DNA of 64,000 nucleotides from Symbiodinium kawagutii (lineage: Eukaryota > Sar > Dinophyceae > Suessiales > Symbiodiniaceae). The DNA lies in contig VSDK01001966.1 in assembly GCA_009767595.1 (NCBI GenBank), positions 40,520 through 104,519 on the forward strand, written 5' to 3'. Positions 54,401 through 63,818 of the stretch are shown piece by piece. The position numbers and the translations under genes were made by a program. The first letter of the stretch is position 1; the number at the start of each line of letters is the position of its first letter. Under the pieces are notes generated by a model. The model was not told the DNA's origin. It saw only the letters and a program-made list of their open reading frames with translations, and did not search any database.

Positions 54401-54535
54401 ATCCATGATCCTACAATATGCTACCACTTGGTTGGTGGCTCCTGGGGTAGCTGCCGGCATCGGTAGCCGGGCACCAACCCTGAACTCATGGCTATCCACA
54501 ACGCCCAGCGGCCGAACTCAAACTCCTCACCATGC
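49980..54535 (-). CDS. V-type proton ATPase 116-kDa subunit a, 3' exons
   Basis: Eight consecutive exons rebuilt, all in phase: 54535-54513, 53814-53772, 53064-53030, 52565-52497, 52047-52021, 51277-51202, 50813-50756, 50042-49980 (TGA stop 49982-49980). They encode HGEEFEFG, EVFIHQIIETIEFV, LGTVSHTASYLR, IWALSLAHQQLSLVFFQKT, then GLAALTIGHC, IVIYLMFGAWFGITLAVLL, ECFLHTLRLHWVEFQSKFY, KAEGLKFAPFSVKKLLTPNE and a terminal Asp. This is the C-terminal half of the membrane domain of subunit a (Vph1/ATP6V0A). The subunit carries protons between the lumen and the c-ring in the endomembrane V-ATPase. Both essential arginines are present (SYL-R, LHTL-R-LHW), and the first has its codon split by an intron. 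Six of seven donors are GC and one is GT; all seven acceptors are AG|G. Upstream exons lie beyond the retrotransposon or outside the window. Confidence 0.94.
51060..51165. repeat. (AAC)n tract in V-ATPase intron
   Basis: CAACAACAG then pure AAC units, between the exons ending at 51202 and beginning at 50813. Confidence 0.9.
51313..51525. repeat. CAT / CATTGT / CCTCAT compound microsatellite
   Basis: Trinucleotide-based array in a V-ATPase intron. All open frames through it are repeat artefacts. Confidence 0.95.
53421..53512. repeat. (GGAAT)n-like satellite tract
   Basis: About 18 pentanucleotide units, some changed to CGAAT or GGAAA, in a V-ATPase intron. Confidence 0.95.
54165..54335. mobile_element. 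M2 element with internal insertion
   Basis: Ends TTGCTCAAAATACGGAACCC and GGGTACCCCTATTTTAAAAA are inverted as in other M2 copies. The centre holds a duplicated ATGGCTGGTTTATT segment, a CT tract (54237-54255) and unrelated DNA. Confidence 0.6.
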
Positions 54536-55330
54536 CTCGGTTGAGATCAGCTGCGGACTGGCTCGGGTTCCAAACGGTCCCGGGACCCGCCAGCTTTACC
54601 GAGGATTGCCCTCTGATACTTGATGGTTTCCCGCAAGAATCTGGTGATTTTATGTGATTTTCTATGGCTGCCATTTGGTTGGGCCACTCCTGCTCTAGCC
54701 ACGTTGAATTCCCGGAGACCAAGAAATGTGGCTGGACGCTGGATAGCCGAGTGGTTCAGTGACCCATCATGGCAACCCTACACAAGTGGGCACCCGCAAA
54801 TAGGGCAATGGCAACGCCAATCCCAACTTACATAATGCTTGTGTTGATTTTGAAGCTTTGGTCAGGCTACTGCTGGTCAGGTCACATGATTTAGGTCAAC
54901 CTGCAGGCTGAACTCGGCGAAAACTCGCGCTGACGAGGAACTGTCCACTGTGCAGTCCGGCACTTATGCTCAGTTGGCTCGTAGAGCTATACTCCCCGTG
55001 TTAGTTACCGCTCATTTCGGGTTGGTATAGCATGGTATGCCAGTTTCTCGGGCATGTTGAGTTGGTTGGGGCCAGGCGTCCTTGGCAGCTCCCACGTCGG
55101 GCCAACCCCTTGCTGGTTGGTAGCTTCAATCCCTGTGAAAAATATGCACAAGTCACCAACCCATGTCAAAATAGTCTATCAAACATCATCAGACCACCAA
55201 CCAATAATCAATAATAGTTGTTTCACCATTATAGTTGCTTATCAACCCCCTATTATGAACTGTTATTAACCATGGTTATCACCAATCAAACCACCAACCA
55301 GCCTTGGTTTATCTTTGGTTGTTCCACCTG
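54536..55330. other. V-ATPase intron left of the retrotransposon
   Basis: Unique sequence to about 55100. An M1 copy lies at about 55112-55203, followed by the common AGTTGTTTCACCATTATAGT segment. A plus-strand open frame at 54405-54623 does not fit any gene. Confidence 0.5.
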
Positions 55331-55628
55331 TTGGTGTGCGGATGCAATCCCTTAGCGAAGCTCACAGAAAGGTTCCAGATTGCAATGATGGTCAGCCTCA
55401 CGTAGCTGGTAGGGTTACCACAAACCCAAGGCACACACCCAGCAGCTGCCTTGCCGCTGAGAGCTATCACACGAGATAGCAATGTTTTCACCGAACCATG
55501 CGTCTCAGTTTGAGACATCGGCCAAAGGAATTCCTTAAAGGAGGCATTGGGCCATACATCACGGTGACTCATGCATGTTGTTATGCATGGCATGCATGTA
55601 TTATGCATGTTTCCAAAATGATCATCCG

Positions 55629-56504
55629 TCAGAAGTAAGCCAGAGATGAAAGTGGAGGCAAACACGGTTCCAAGTAGCTGACACTTTGACACACCCCATA
55701 GTCTTTTGGTGGAACTTTCATCTTGGCTTGTTTCCGAAGATTCTTGGATGATGTAAAAGTTTCATCATGCACCAAGGTCCACATTCCTTGAATTAAGACC
55801 TTCACCAGAGCACTGTTGACGCAATGCTTTGTCATGGCGTCTGCGAGCTGGGCTTCACTATGCACCCACCTGGTGATCGTGGCTCCACTTCGAAGCCGCT
55901 GCATCACGCTGAGCATGTCCAGAACCGAGTACTTTTCCTTGAGTCCCAGACCTGAACTGTTTTGAGTCCCGCGATGCACCACATCATATAGTGATCGAGA
56001 GTCGGTCACCATCACGCCTTTCACCTTTTTCACAATGCTACCAGGATTTCGCATAGGAATGGTGCATCCCATCATCTCGCACCATTGCAAGCGAACATAC
56101 ATCAGTTCTTCTTCGGCAATGCTGAAAGCTTGAATTTCAGCAGACAACGAACTGCGAGCTATCCTGGGTAATCGCCCAGATTTCCAGGAAATCATATTCA
56201 AAGGACAAGCCTTTGACTCTAAGATTCCAGGTTCTGTAGCAGCGATCACATATCCGCCAGTACTTGACCAATCTCTTCTGTTACCGACGGCAGCATCTGT
56301 CCAGGCAACGAAGGTGATGTCCATCGGATCTGGAGCTTCCAACCGATGGTACTTCACAGCCACATGACGGTGGTTGTAGACTTCTCTGATCAACTTGTTG
56401 GTCTCGAGGATTGTCCGAACCGTAGGGTTGGACAGTTGGCTTTGTAGAAAGCTCAGTCTTGCGCTATGCTGTGGAGCCGTTTGGTGGGCGCCACTGCAAA
56501 GCAC
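55629..56504 (-). CDS. Copia RNase H domain
   Basis: Contains ITFVAWTDAAVGNRRDWSS (first catalytic Asp), SSLSAEIQAFSIAEEEL (Glu), VMVTDSRSLYDVVHRG (Asp) and SEAQLADAMTKH (last Asp). All four acidic positions are retained. It degrades the RNA strand during reverse transcription. It overlaps the upstream RT frame by about 40 nt in a different frame. Confidence 0.85.
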   Translation of the reverse strand: MLCSGAHQTAPQHSARLSFLQSQLSNPTVRTILETNKLIREVYNHRHVAVKYHRLEAPDPMDITFVAWTDAAVGNRRDWSSTGGYVIAATEPGILESKACPLNMISWKSGRLPRIARSSLSAEIQAFSIAEEELMYVRLQWCEMMGCTIPMRNPGSIVKKVKGVMVTDSRSLYDVVHRGTQNSSGLGLKEKYSVLDMLSVMQRLRSGATITRWVHSEAQLADAMTKHCVNSALVKVLIQGMWTLVHDETFTSSKNLRKQAKMKVPPKDYGVCQSVSYLEPCLPPLSSLAYF

Positions 56505-58776
56505 CTAAGGCTCCTCGAAGTTGTTGCTTCTCATTGTCTGTTGCTTTCTCATTCTCATCTCGCTTCTCAAAGACGATGGGCTGAATCGTCTCGCAGTACT
56601 GGTCATGACATAGACGAGTGCTACCATCTGCTGCTTGCACCACTTGGACACCGCAGTGGTAAAAGCTGTCCACTTCCCAGTCACTCCACTGGTAAGCATC
56701 ATAGATTCCTTGAAGCGCTGTTCGCCACTCATCTGAAGATTGCTCACCTCCAAATAGGAAATCATCAACGTGGGCAACGACTAGTCCAACTGTGCGAGTG
56801 TTGCCCTCATCATCCGTCACAACACACTTCCAGCAGCAAGGTTCGGTCTCCAAAGGAATGAGACCTAGCTTCTCCATCGTCTTGGAAATGCTCTCGTGCC
56901 ATCTTGCAGGAGCATTTGCTAAGCCATAACACGCCTTCACAATCTGCACATGGTCTCCTGGTTTACCACCAAGAGCTTCGCAGAGTTCCTTGACGGGTCT
57001 GGCAAAAACCTCTCTTTCTTCCTCACTCTCGGCACCCTGGAGGAACGCCGATTTGACATCTCCAGTCAAAGCAGTCCATCCGAAGTACGCGCATGCCGTC
57101 AAAAACAAACCTCTGGTCCGTCTCGACATTGTAGGCGAAGCAGTCACCATATCGCCCAGGTCAGGATCTTCAAATCCTATGAGCACTATGCGTGCTTTGC
57201 AGGAATGATCCTGCTTGGTGGTGTATACCCACCGCATACGCATCAAGCGATCACTGGGTACCTTTCCAGTGAAAAGTTTCACTGCTCCTTGTTTGATCCA
57301 TTGCGTGACTTCCTTGGCCATTGCTTTCTGAAAATCGACTACCTTCTCCTTGGGGATGTCCTTCCATTTGACCTCAGCCTGCTTCTTCAGACGGTTCGAA
57401 ACCCAAGCTTCGCTGTCTCTGCTGAACTTCTTGAGCTCCTTCTTGTTGTCAGGCATAGGCACTTCCACCTGACAGATGATGCTCGTCTCCTCGGCATCAT
57501 CGATCACATAGGTCTTCTCCGAACGAAGCAAGTCATACAAAGTCTTTGGGGATTCTTCTCGCTGAGCTCGTGCTTGCTGAGCTGCTTGAAACATTCGATT
57601 CTCAAACAGCGGCCCACTTCCATGGCTTCCAGACGCGGTCGACGCGGCCGGAGGGGAGCCCTTGGGGGGCTGGTCTGTCCTAGGTTTCTTTTGTCTACTT
57701 TGCTGTCCTTCACTCAAAGCTCTTGTGGGGTGCCGCTCCCCTTGTTGGGCTTGCTCTTTCTTGAGCTCCACCTCTTGTTGCGGTCTTTGGCTCATGGCTC
57801 TTCTTTCACTTTCTTGTTCTGGCCTAGCTCTGCTCCTACTACGCGCTCTCCTCACATATGGTCGAATTTCTCTTTCTCTAAACTCAGGCATCAACTCATC
57901 CTCTATGAGATCGTCATACTTCTCAAATTGTCCCTTTTCGACCAAATGCAAAAGAGAGGAAAAGGACCAAGGAGTGGAGAGAGCTCCTGACGCTTCTGCC
58001 AGGATCTTCTCCCTCTCACTGGTGTGACGCAGTTGCTGAGGACTGCATCTTTTCAAACGTCCACCAGCGATAATCCACACTGTACTCCCGGGTTTCCGAC
58101 TTGGAGGGTCATACTCATTTCGTGTTTCGGTGGCCAACACTCTTGCTGGTCCATACCACCGAGCCAACCCCATTTTGGGCTGATCAACTGCTTGGTGAGA
58201 CGGCAACTGACCCATTGGTGTCTTGTACCGTCTATAGTACACCAAATCGCCCGGAAGAAAAACTTGATACCTACGAGGCTGTGATCCTAGAGCTCTGTTG
58301 ATTTTCAAAACAGCTTGGCTTTTCCTATAAATCTCTTCGGCCTTCACCCTGATGGAAAGGTTCGCCCTAAGATCGGTTCCCAAAGTTCCTTCAGCGCTGT
58401 GAACCGGTAAATGATTACCCCCTTCAAAAAGCCTACCATCATCAGAAGGTAACCTACCAAAAGCCCACTGAGCAGGAGCATATCCAGCAATCCTATCCAT
58501 ATGGTTATGAGCCTGAACCACATGCAGCAAACCCCTGAACGGATCCACATCGCCGAAATCCAAGCTTCGCAAAAGGGTCTTGGCATCGTCCTTGATCTTC
58601 TTGATCATGCTTTCCACGATGCCAATTTGTCCATGGTCTTCTCCTGGGCAATGTCGAAGCTCAATGCCGCGACTCGCACACCATGCCGCAAGTTCGTTTC
58701 CCCTGAAGCAGCCTTCCGGATCTGACCTCAAGACGTTCGGATATCCAAATGCCTGAGTCCAGAAGGTTTCGAACAA
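56464..58776 (-). CDS. Copia integrase core (second half) and reverse transcriptase
   Basis: The integrase part has LRSDPEGCFRGNE and GQIGIVESM: the D and E are separated by 35 residues (DX35E). A basic, low-complexity linker follows (RRARSRSRARPEQESERR and beyond). The RT begins around KWKDIPKEKV and carries TGDVKSAFLQG and VVAHVDDFLFGG (catalytic D and DD, in an HVDD variant of YVDD). The first integrase Asp lies in the preceding frame. Confidence 0.88.
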   Translation of the reverse strand: MFETFWTQAFGYPNVLRSDPEGCFRGNELAAWCASRGIELRHCPGEDHGQIGIVESMIKKIKDDAKTLLRSLDFGDVDPFRGLLHVVQAHNHMDRIAGYAPAQWAFGRLPSDDGRLFEGGNHLPVHSAEGTLGTDLRANLSIRVKAEEIYRKSQAVLKINRALGSQPRRYQVFLPGDLVYYRRYKTPMGQLPSHQAVDQPKMGLARWYGPARVLATETRNEYDPPSRKPGSTVWIIAGGRLKRCSPQQLRHTSEREKILAEASGALSTPWSFSSLLHLVEKGQFEKYDDLIEDELMPEFREREIRPYVRRARSRSRARPEQESERRAMSQRPQQEVELKKEQAQQGERHPTRALSEGQQSRQKKPRTDQPPKGSPPAASTASGSHGSGPLFENRMFQAAQQARAQREESPKTLYDLLRSEKTYVIDDAEETSIICQVEVPMPDNKKELKKFSRDSEAWVSNRLKKQAEVKWKDIPKEKVVDFQKAMAKEVTQWIKQGAVKLFTGKVPSDRLMRMRWVYTTKQDHSCKARIVLIGFEDPDLGDMVTASPTMSRRTRGLFLTACAYFGWTALTGDVKSAFLQGAESEEEREVFARPVKELCEALGGKPGDHVQIVKACYGLANAPARWHESISKTMEKLGLIPLETEPCCWKCVVTDDEGNTRTVGLVVAHVDDFLFGGEQSSDEWRTALQGIYDAYQWSDWEVDSFYHCGVQVVQAADGSTRLCHDQYCETIQPIVFEKRDENEKATDNEKQQLRGALGALQWRPPNGSTA

Positions 58777-60110
58777 AGTGATGGCTTCCTGAGTCGTGGC
58801 GTTCCTGGATTCCTGCTTGGGATGCGGAACAGTTCAGCAACTTGGCAAAATCTCGAGGCTTCATCCACCATCAGCATGAAATGGATGACTTGATCCCCGA
58901 TTGGCAGCTGTCCTATGTCGACTTGTACCGTATGCCAGAGCACTTCTGCTTGCTGCAGCGACACGTCACGGTGCGGAACCGGGGCATGGACCTCGTGACA
59001 GTCGTCGCACCGGAACTCTCGGGCCAAAACTAAAACACGAGGGTCAACACCACGTGCTTTCAAGGAACTCACTAAAGCACGATTCGAAGGGTGTCCAGAC
59101 CTCACATGGATTTTCCTGATTGCCTCTTTCATGTGCTTCAACTCTTTCTCACTCAACGGCTGCTCACTGTCCCCGGTGACTTCGGCTGGAAAGATTTCGT
59201 TTTCCCCACAACCATCATCAACCATAAAGGTATCCATCAACTCATGGGGTGTCCTTTGATAACTTGACATGACAACCTTGGTGATGATCTGACACATTTT
59301 CCTAGGGTAGCGCTCCGAATGATGAGCTCGTTGGTGTCCCAAACACTCAACATGAACATGAGAACCATCACATCGCTTGTCGAGAGATCTGGCCATGTGT
59401 GTGCATGAGGAGATGATCTTCCATGGTTTCAGCATGGGCATGTTGTTGTCGTGTGCTACCACTCCAACCTGACAACCATCCAACCGGACTTTGTTGTACA
59501 AACCACGTTCTTCCAACCATTGTTTGAACTCTTTCATCTCGGGGAAGTTCCAAGCAGCATTACCTAGGGGCCATTCCCAACCAAAATGTCCACCATTCAT
59601 GACATGTTCTTTCGCAATCTCGATGCTGGCTTTGGCTATCCTACGTGATTTCTTGACCTTGGTTTGAAGGTTCTTCACTTGTTGTTCGGTTCGTTGGTTC
59701 ATGTTTTGCACTTGACTCGTTGGTCCACAAATTGGTGATATCCACAACCACCGTGGTTTCACCACCTTCAGAAGTTCTTTGGTTCGTTGAACGCCCTGTG
59801 GTTTTGACAAGTCCATATTGTTGTGCAAACCAACCCTGAAAGCTTTTCCCCCTTTTTCAACAATCATCCCAGCCAAACCGCTATCATATCCACAACATAT
59901 CTCAACCAAATCAGACTTCGTTGAGGGGATTGAACCAAGAGCTTCCGTCAGTTCTTGCTCAGCCTGGTGCAACATGGCGACAATGTTTTCCTTAGACTCC
60001 TTTGTCAAAGCGTGCACACATGGAAAGTCGCTTTGGCCCTTCTCCTCAGGGTCTAAAGCATCATCTTCCACATCCGGCATGACGTCTGCTCTCACGGCTT
60101 TTGAACTGGC
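58728..60110 (-). CDS. Copia methyltransferase-like domain, zinc finger and integrase start
   Basis: From about 59950 to 59350 a domain begins SDLVEICCGYDSGLAGMIV and continues FRVGLHNNMDLS, then PRWLWISPICGPTSQVQN. The pattern E-x-C-x-G-x-x-S plus SPxCGPTS resembles Rossmann methyltransferase motifs I and IV. Next come an HHCC-type zinc site (IHVRSGHPSN ... FRCDDC) and the first integrase Asp (VQVDIGQLPIGDQVIHFML). In the same frame, the open stretch above 60110 is a shadow of the gag-like frame. Confidence 0.75.
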   Translation of the reverse strand, partial: ASSKAVRADVMPDVEDDALDPEEKGQSDFPCVHALTKESKENIVAMLHQAEQELTEALGSIPSTKSDLVEICCGYDSGLAGMIVEKGGKAFRVGLHNNMDLSKPQGVQRTKELLKVVKPRWLWISPICGPTSQVQNMNQRTEQQVKNLQTKVKKSRRIAKASIEIAKEHVMNGGHFGWEWPLGNAAWNFPEMKEFKQWLEERGLYNKVRLDGCQVGVVAHDNNMPMLKPWKIISSCTHMARSLDKRCDGSHVHVECLGHQRAHHSERYPRKMCQIITKVVMSSYQRTPHELMDTFMVDDGCGENEIFPAEVTGDSEQPLSEKELKHMKEAIRKIHVRSGHPSNRALVSSLKARGVDPRVLVLAREFRCDDCHEVHAPVPHRDVSLQQAEVLWHTVQVDIGQLPIGDQVIHFMLMVDEASRFCQVAELFRIPSRNPGTPRLRKPSLCSKPSGLRHLDIRTS

Positions 60111-61195
60111 ACCCATCCCTCGTCGTGGATCACTTGAACCTCCTGCAGTTCGGCTGTCTGGCCACTCTCCCTCTTGTTCACGGATTTGGCTTCCATGGTC
60201 TCGATGCTCTCCGGAGGAATGCCTGCGGTCTTCAAACTCTTCTTGGATCCTTCCGTGGTCATCTGAGTAGAGCTCTTGGCGACTGCCTTCTTGGGCGCAG
60301 CTTTGGTATGCTTCTCCTTCTGTGCTCTGATGTGCTCCAACTGACGAAGTGCTGATTCCTCCGCTGCTGCATATCCCAAGGCTTGGGTTCCGAGGCGCTT
60401 GGGATCTGGAGTTTCGTTGGGTGGTACTGAGTCCAGGTACTTCTTCACGTCCTCTGGAACCGGACCCGCACTCCTGTATACCGCAGGGGCACCTGCGGCT
60501 GGAAGGTACATCAGCCCGACCTGACACTGAGCCCAAGCCAGCCCCATTCCCATGCTTGGATGGTGTGTTGACCGTGGCAGGGTCCCTTCACTGCTCGAGG
60601 GTCGCGGCCATCCACCCATTCCACTCGATCCAGGTCGAATCGACTCAAGTCCATCTTCTTCTTGGTGCTGGACGGGATGTCCTCTACGAAGGCTTCCACC
60701 AGCTGTTTGCTCCGCTTGGGTTCCAACTCCTTCAGGGTCTCGGCGAAGAACTCCATGCAGCGCCGAACTGGAAGGTCTCTGAGGAACGTCCGTGTTCGTT
60801 GCGAGAGCTTGAGCAAAAGTCTCAGATGAATCAACTTGATCGCAATCCATTGGAACAAGTTCATGATCTCCATGGCTTGATGCTGACTGCTCGCTCTTCG
60901 TCTCGACTACATGGAGATTGTAGGATTCCTCAAAGTCCCGTACATCCTGCATGTCCTGTGCATGAGTGGAACTCTCCTGTTTTCCTTCAAGGTCACAAGG
61001 TGAATCCTGGTGAGACACTGCAAGCGACACATGTTCGGAATACTCTTGACACCAATCTTTACATAAGTCTAAGAGCAAATGACCGTTCTGGCCCCGAACC
61101 AAAGGAATGACAAGACCTGGAAAGACCCAGAGCCTCCAATACTGCTTAAATAAGAAAAACCCTTTAAATAAGCAGGAATTTTTTTTTAAAAACAA
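60092..61195 (-). CDS. Copia gag-like region
   Basis: The coding sense switches between two frames. One (60873-60511) contains FFAETLKELEPKRSKQLVE and MDLSRFDLDRVEWVDGRD. The other then takes over with VPEDVKKYLDSVPPNETPD and a Lys-rich helix (LEHIRAQKEKHTKAAPKKA). No CCHC knuckle is visible. Function as nucleocapsid precursor is inferred from position only. Confidence 0.55.
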   Translation of the reverse strand: MFLKKNSCLFKGFFLFKQYWRLWVFPGLVIPLVRGQNGHLLLDLCKDWCQEYSEHVSLAVSHQDSPCDLEGKQESSTHAQDMQDVRDFEESYNLHVVETKSEQSASSHGDHELVPMDCDQVDSSETFAQALATNTDVPQRPSSSALHGVLRRDPEGVGTQAEQTAGGSLRRGHPVQHQEEDGLESIRPGSSGMGGWPRPSSSEGTLPRSTHHPSMGMGLAWAQCQVGLMYLPAAGAPAVYRSAGPVPEDVKKYLDSVPPNETPDPKRLGTQALGYAAAEESALRQLEHIRAQKEKHTKAAPKKAVAKSSTQMTTEGSKKSLKTAGIPPESIETMEAKSVNKRESGQTAELQEVQVIHDEGWVPVQKP

Positions 61196-61500
61196 GAAAA
61201 AAAAACTGCTTAAATAAGGAATTCTGTTTTTTTGAAAACAGCTTATTTAAGCAGTATTTTTTAACAAGTTTTTTTCAATATGTAGCAAGAATAATTGCTC
61301 ATTCTTTCAAAATTCAAAATTGCTCACCTCCTAAGAGGAACCCAGAGCCTCCAATATTGCTTCAATAAGATATGCCTCTTAATTAAGCAATATTCTTTTG
61401 CAACAAAAATCCAAAAAATATTGCTTAGTTAAAAAAAAAAATGCGAAATCCTCTGAAATAGGAGGTCTTTTTTTAACAAGCTTTGCTTCCAATGTAAATG
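61124..61500. repeat. Two diverged direct repeats with hairpins
   Basis: ACCCAGAGCCTCCAATACTG at 61125 recurs as ACCCAGAGCCTCCAATATTG at 61339, about 214 bp apart. The first copy contains a perfect hairpin, CTGCTTAAATAAG (61206-61218) with CTTATTTAAGCAG (61242-61254). The second has the weaker ATTGCTT...AAGCAAT. It could be 5' leader or LTR remnant of the copia element. Confidence 0.75.
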
Positions 61501-61503
61501 ATT

Positions 61504-63818
61504 TAGTTGATAGATAGAAAGGATAGATGGGATAGAAGGGATAGATGAGCTAGATAGGATAGATGGGATAGATGGGATAGATAGGGATAGATGGGATAGA
61601 TGGGGTGGATAGAATAGATCAGGAAACCTAGGGATAGATAAGGAAAGATAAGGATAGACATGAAAAGATAGGATAGATAGGAAAGATAGGATAGATAGGA
61701 CAGATAGGTCAGATGGATAGAAAAGAAAAGAAAGATAGGATAGATAAGGATGGATAGGGATAGATAGGCTAGACAGGGTAGATAGGAAAGATAAGGATAG
61801 ATAAAGATAGATAAGGATAGACAGGGATAGATAGGGCTAGAGAGACTCAATGGGATAGACAGGATAGATAGGATAGAAAGGATAGATAGGGATAGATAGG
61901 GATGGATAGGATAGATAATGATAGATAGGGATACGACAGGATAGATACGGAAAGAAAAGGATAGACATGGATAGATAGGCTAGATAGGTTAGATAGGATA
62001 GATAGGCTAGATAGGTTAGAATGGGTAGGAAAAACAGGGAAATTAGAATTGATAGGAAAGATGGGATAGATAGGGATAGACATGGATAGAAAGGGATAGA
62101 TAGGATAGATGGGAAAGACAGGGATAGATAGGCTAGGTAAGGAAAGAAAAGATAAACAAGGATAGATAAAGATAGATAGGAGTAGATAGGGATAGATGTG
62201 GATAAATAGGGATAGAAAGGATAGATGGGATGATCGACAGGAAAGCTAGGATAGGTAAGGGTAGATAGGATAGACAGGATAGATGGGGTAGATAGGATAG
62301 ATGTGGGTAGATATGGACAGACAGGGATGGATAGGAATAGAGAGGATAGATGGGATAGATGGGGGAGATGGGATAGATAAGATAGAAAAGGAAACATAAG
62401 GATAGGTAATGACAGATATGTACAGGTAGGGGTAGAAAGAGATAGATAGGATAGACAGGGGGAGATAGGATGTAATCATATATCTAGGATAGATGCGGAT
62501 AGATATGGATAGACAGGGATAGATAGGGATAGGGATAGATAGGATAGATAGGATAGATCAGGATAGATCAGGATAGATAAGGGTAGATAAGGGTAGATAA
62601 GGGAGATGGGATAGATGGGATAGATGGGGTAGATAGGATAAACATGGTTTGAAAGGGGTTGATAGGGATAGATGGGATAGAAAGGTTAGATAGGATAGAT
62701 CAGGAAGAAAGGGGATGGATAAGGATAGGTAAGGCCAGACATGGATAGATAGGATAGGTAGGTAAGATAGGATAGATAGGTTAGATAAGGATAGTTCGGA
62801 TAGATAGGAAAGAAAAGATAGACAGGATAGATAAGGAAAGATAAGGATAGATCTGGGTAGAGCAGCATAGATAAGGATACACAGGGTAGATAAGGATAGA
62901 TAAAGATAGATAAGGATAGATTTGGATAGATTGGGATAGACAAGGATAGATAGGGGTAGATGGGATAGATGGGGTGGATAGAATAGATCAGGAAACCTAG
63001 GGATAGATAGGGATAGATAGGATAGACAGGATAGATAGGCTAGATGGGCTTAATGGGATAGATGGGAAAGATGGGATAGGTGGGATAGATGGGATAGGTG
63101 TGGTTGATATGGATAGACAGGGATAGATAGGGATAGATAGAGGTAGATGGGATAGATGGGGGAGATGGGATAGATCAGATAGATAAGGAAACATAAGGAT
63201 AGGTAATGACAGTTATGTATAGATAGGGGTAGATATCAGATAGAAAGGATAGACAGGGGTAGATAAGATATATATAGGATATATATAGGATAGATGTGGA
63301 TAGATATGGACAGACAGGGATAGATAGGGATAGATAGTATAGATGGCATAGATAGGACAAATGGGATAGGTGGGATAGATGGGATAGATGGGATAGATAG
63401 GATGGATAGGATAGATAAGGAAAGGATGTGGATAAATAGAGACAGATAGAGATAGATAGGATAGATTGGCTAGATGGGATAGATGGGCTAGATAGGGGCT
63501 AGATAGGATAGATGGGATAGATGGAATAGATAGGGATAGACAGGAAAGAAAGGATAGATAGGATAAATCAGGAATAAGGGATAGATGAGGAAAAATAAGG
63601 ATAGACGTGGAAAGAAAGACTAACGTGGAAAGAAAGACTAGATAGGAAAAATAGGCTAGATAGGATAGATAGGATAGATGGGATTGATGGGATAGATTGA
63701 TTAGATGATAGATGGTATAGATAGAATGGGTGGGATAGGTGGCATAGATAGGATAGATGGGATAGAGGGGATAGATAGGATAGATGGGGTAGATATGATT
63801 GATGGGGTAGATGGGGTT
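61504..63818. repeat. GATAG-type satellite, about 2.3 kb
   Basis: Continuous degenerate array of GGATAGATAGG/GGATAGATGGG words, with longer higher-order copies (the block from about 61590 recurs near 62960, both reading GATGGGGTGGATAGAATAGA then TCAGGAAACCTAGGGATAGA). The open minus-strand frames rich in Tyr-Leu-Ser are repeat artefacts. Confidence 0.97.

Larger units (their letters stand above)
55331..61195 (-). mobile_element. Ty1/copia LTR-type retrotransposon, decayed
   Basis: Minus-strand element with gag-like region (about 61195-60100), a methyltransferase-like domain, zinc-binding and integrase core, reverse transcriptase and RNase H in copia order (integrase before RT). The reading frame changes near 60100, 58750 and 56490, so the copy is probably inactive. 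I searched both edges by eye for matching long terminal repeats and found none. The left edge is set where ordinary intron repeats resume (about 55330) and the right edge where coding sense is lost. It lies on the same strand as the V-ATPase gene. Confidence 0.85.

Noticed and set aside
56950-57990. 346-codon plus-strand frame
   Set aside because: Antisense shadow of the copia integrase/RT frame, which has all catalytic motifs on the other strand.
55331-61500. Long terminal repeats of the copia element
   Set aside because: The sequences beyond the RNase H end and beyond the gag start do not match each other by eye; only a local duplication at 61.1-61.5 kb was found.
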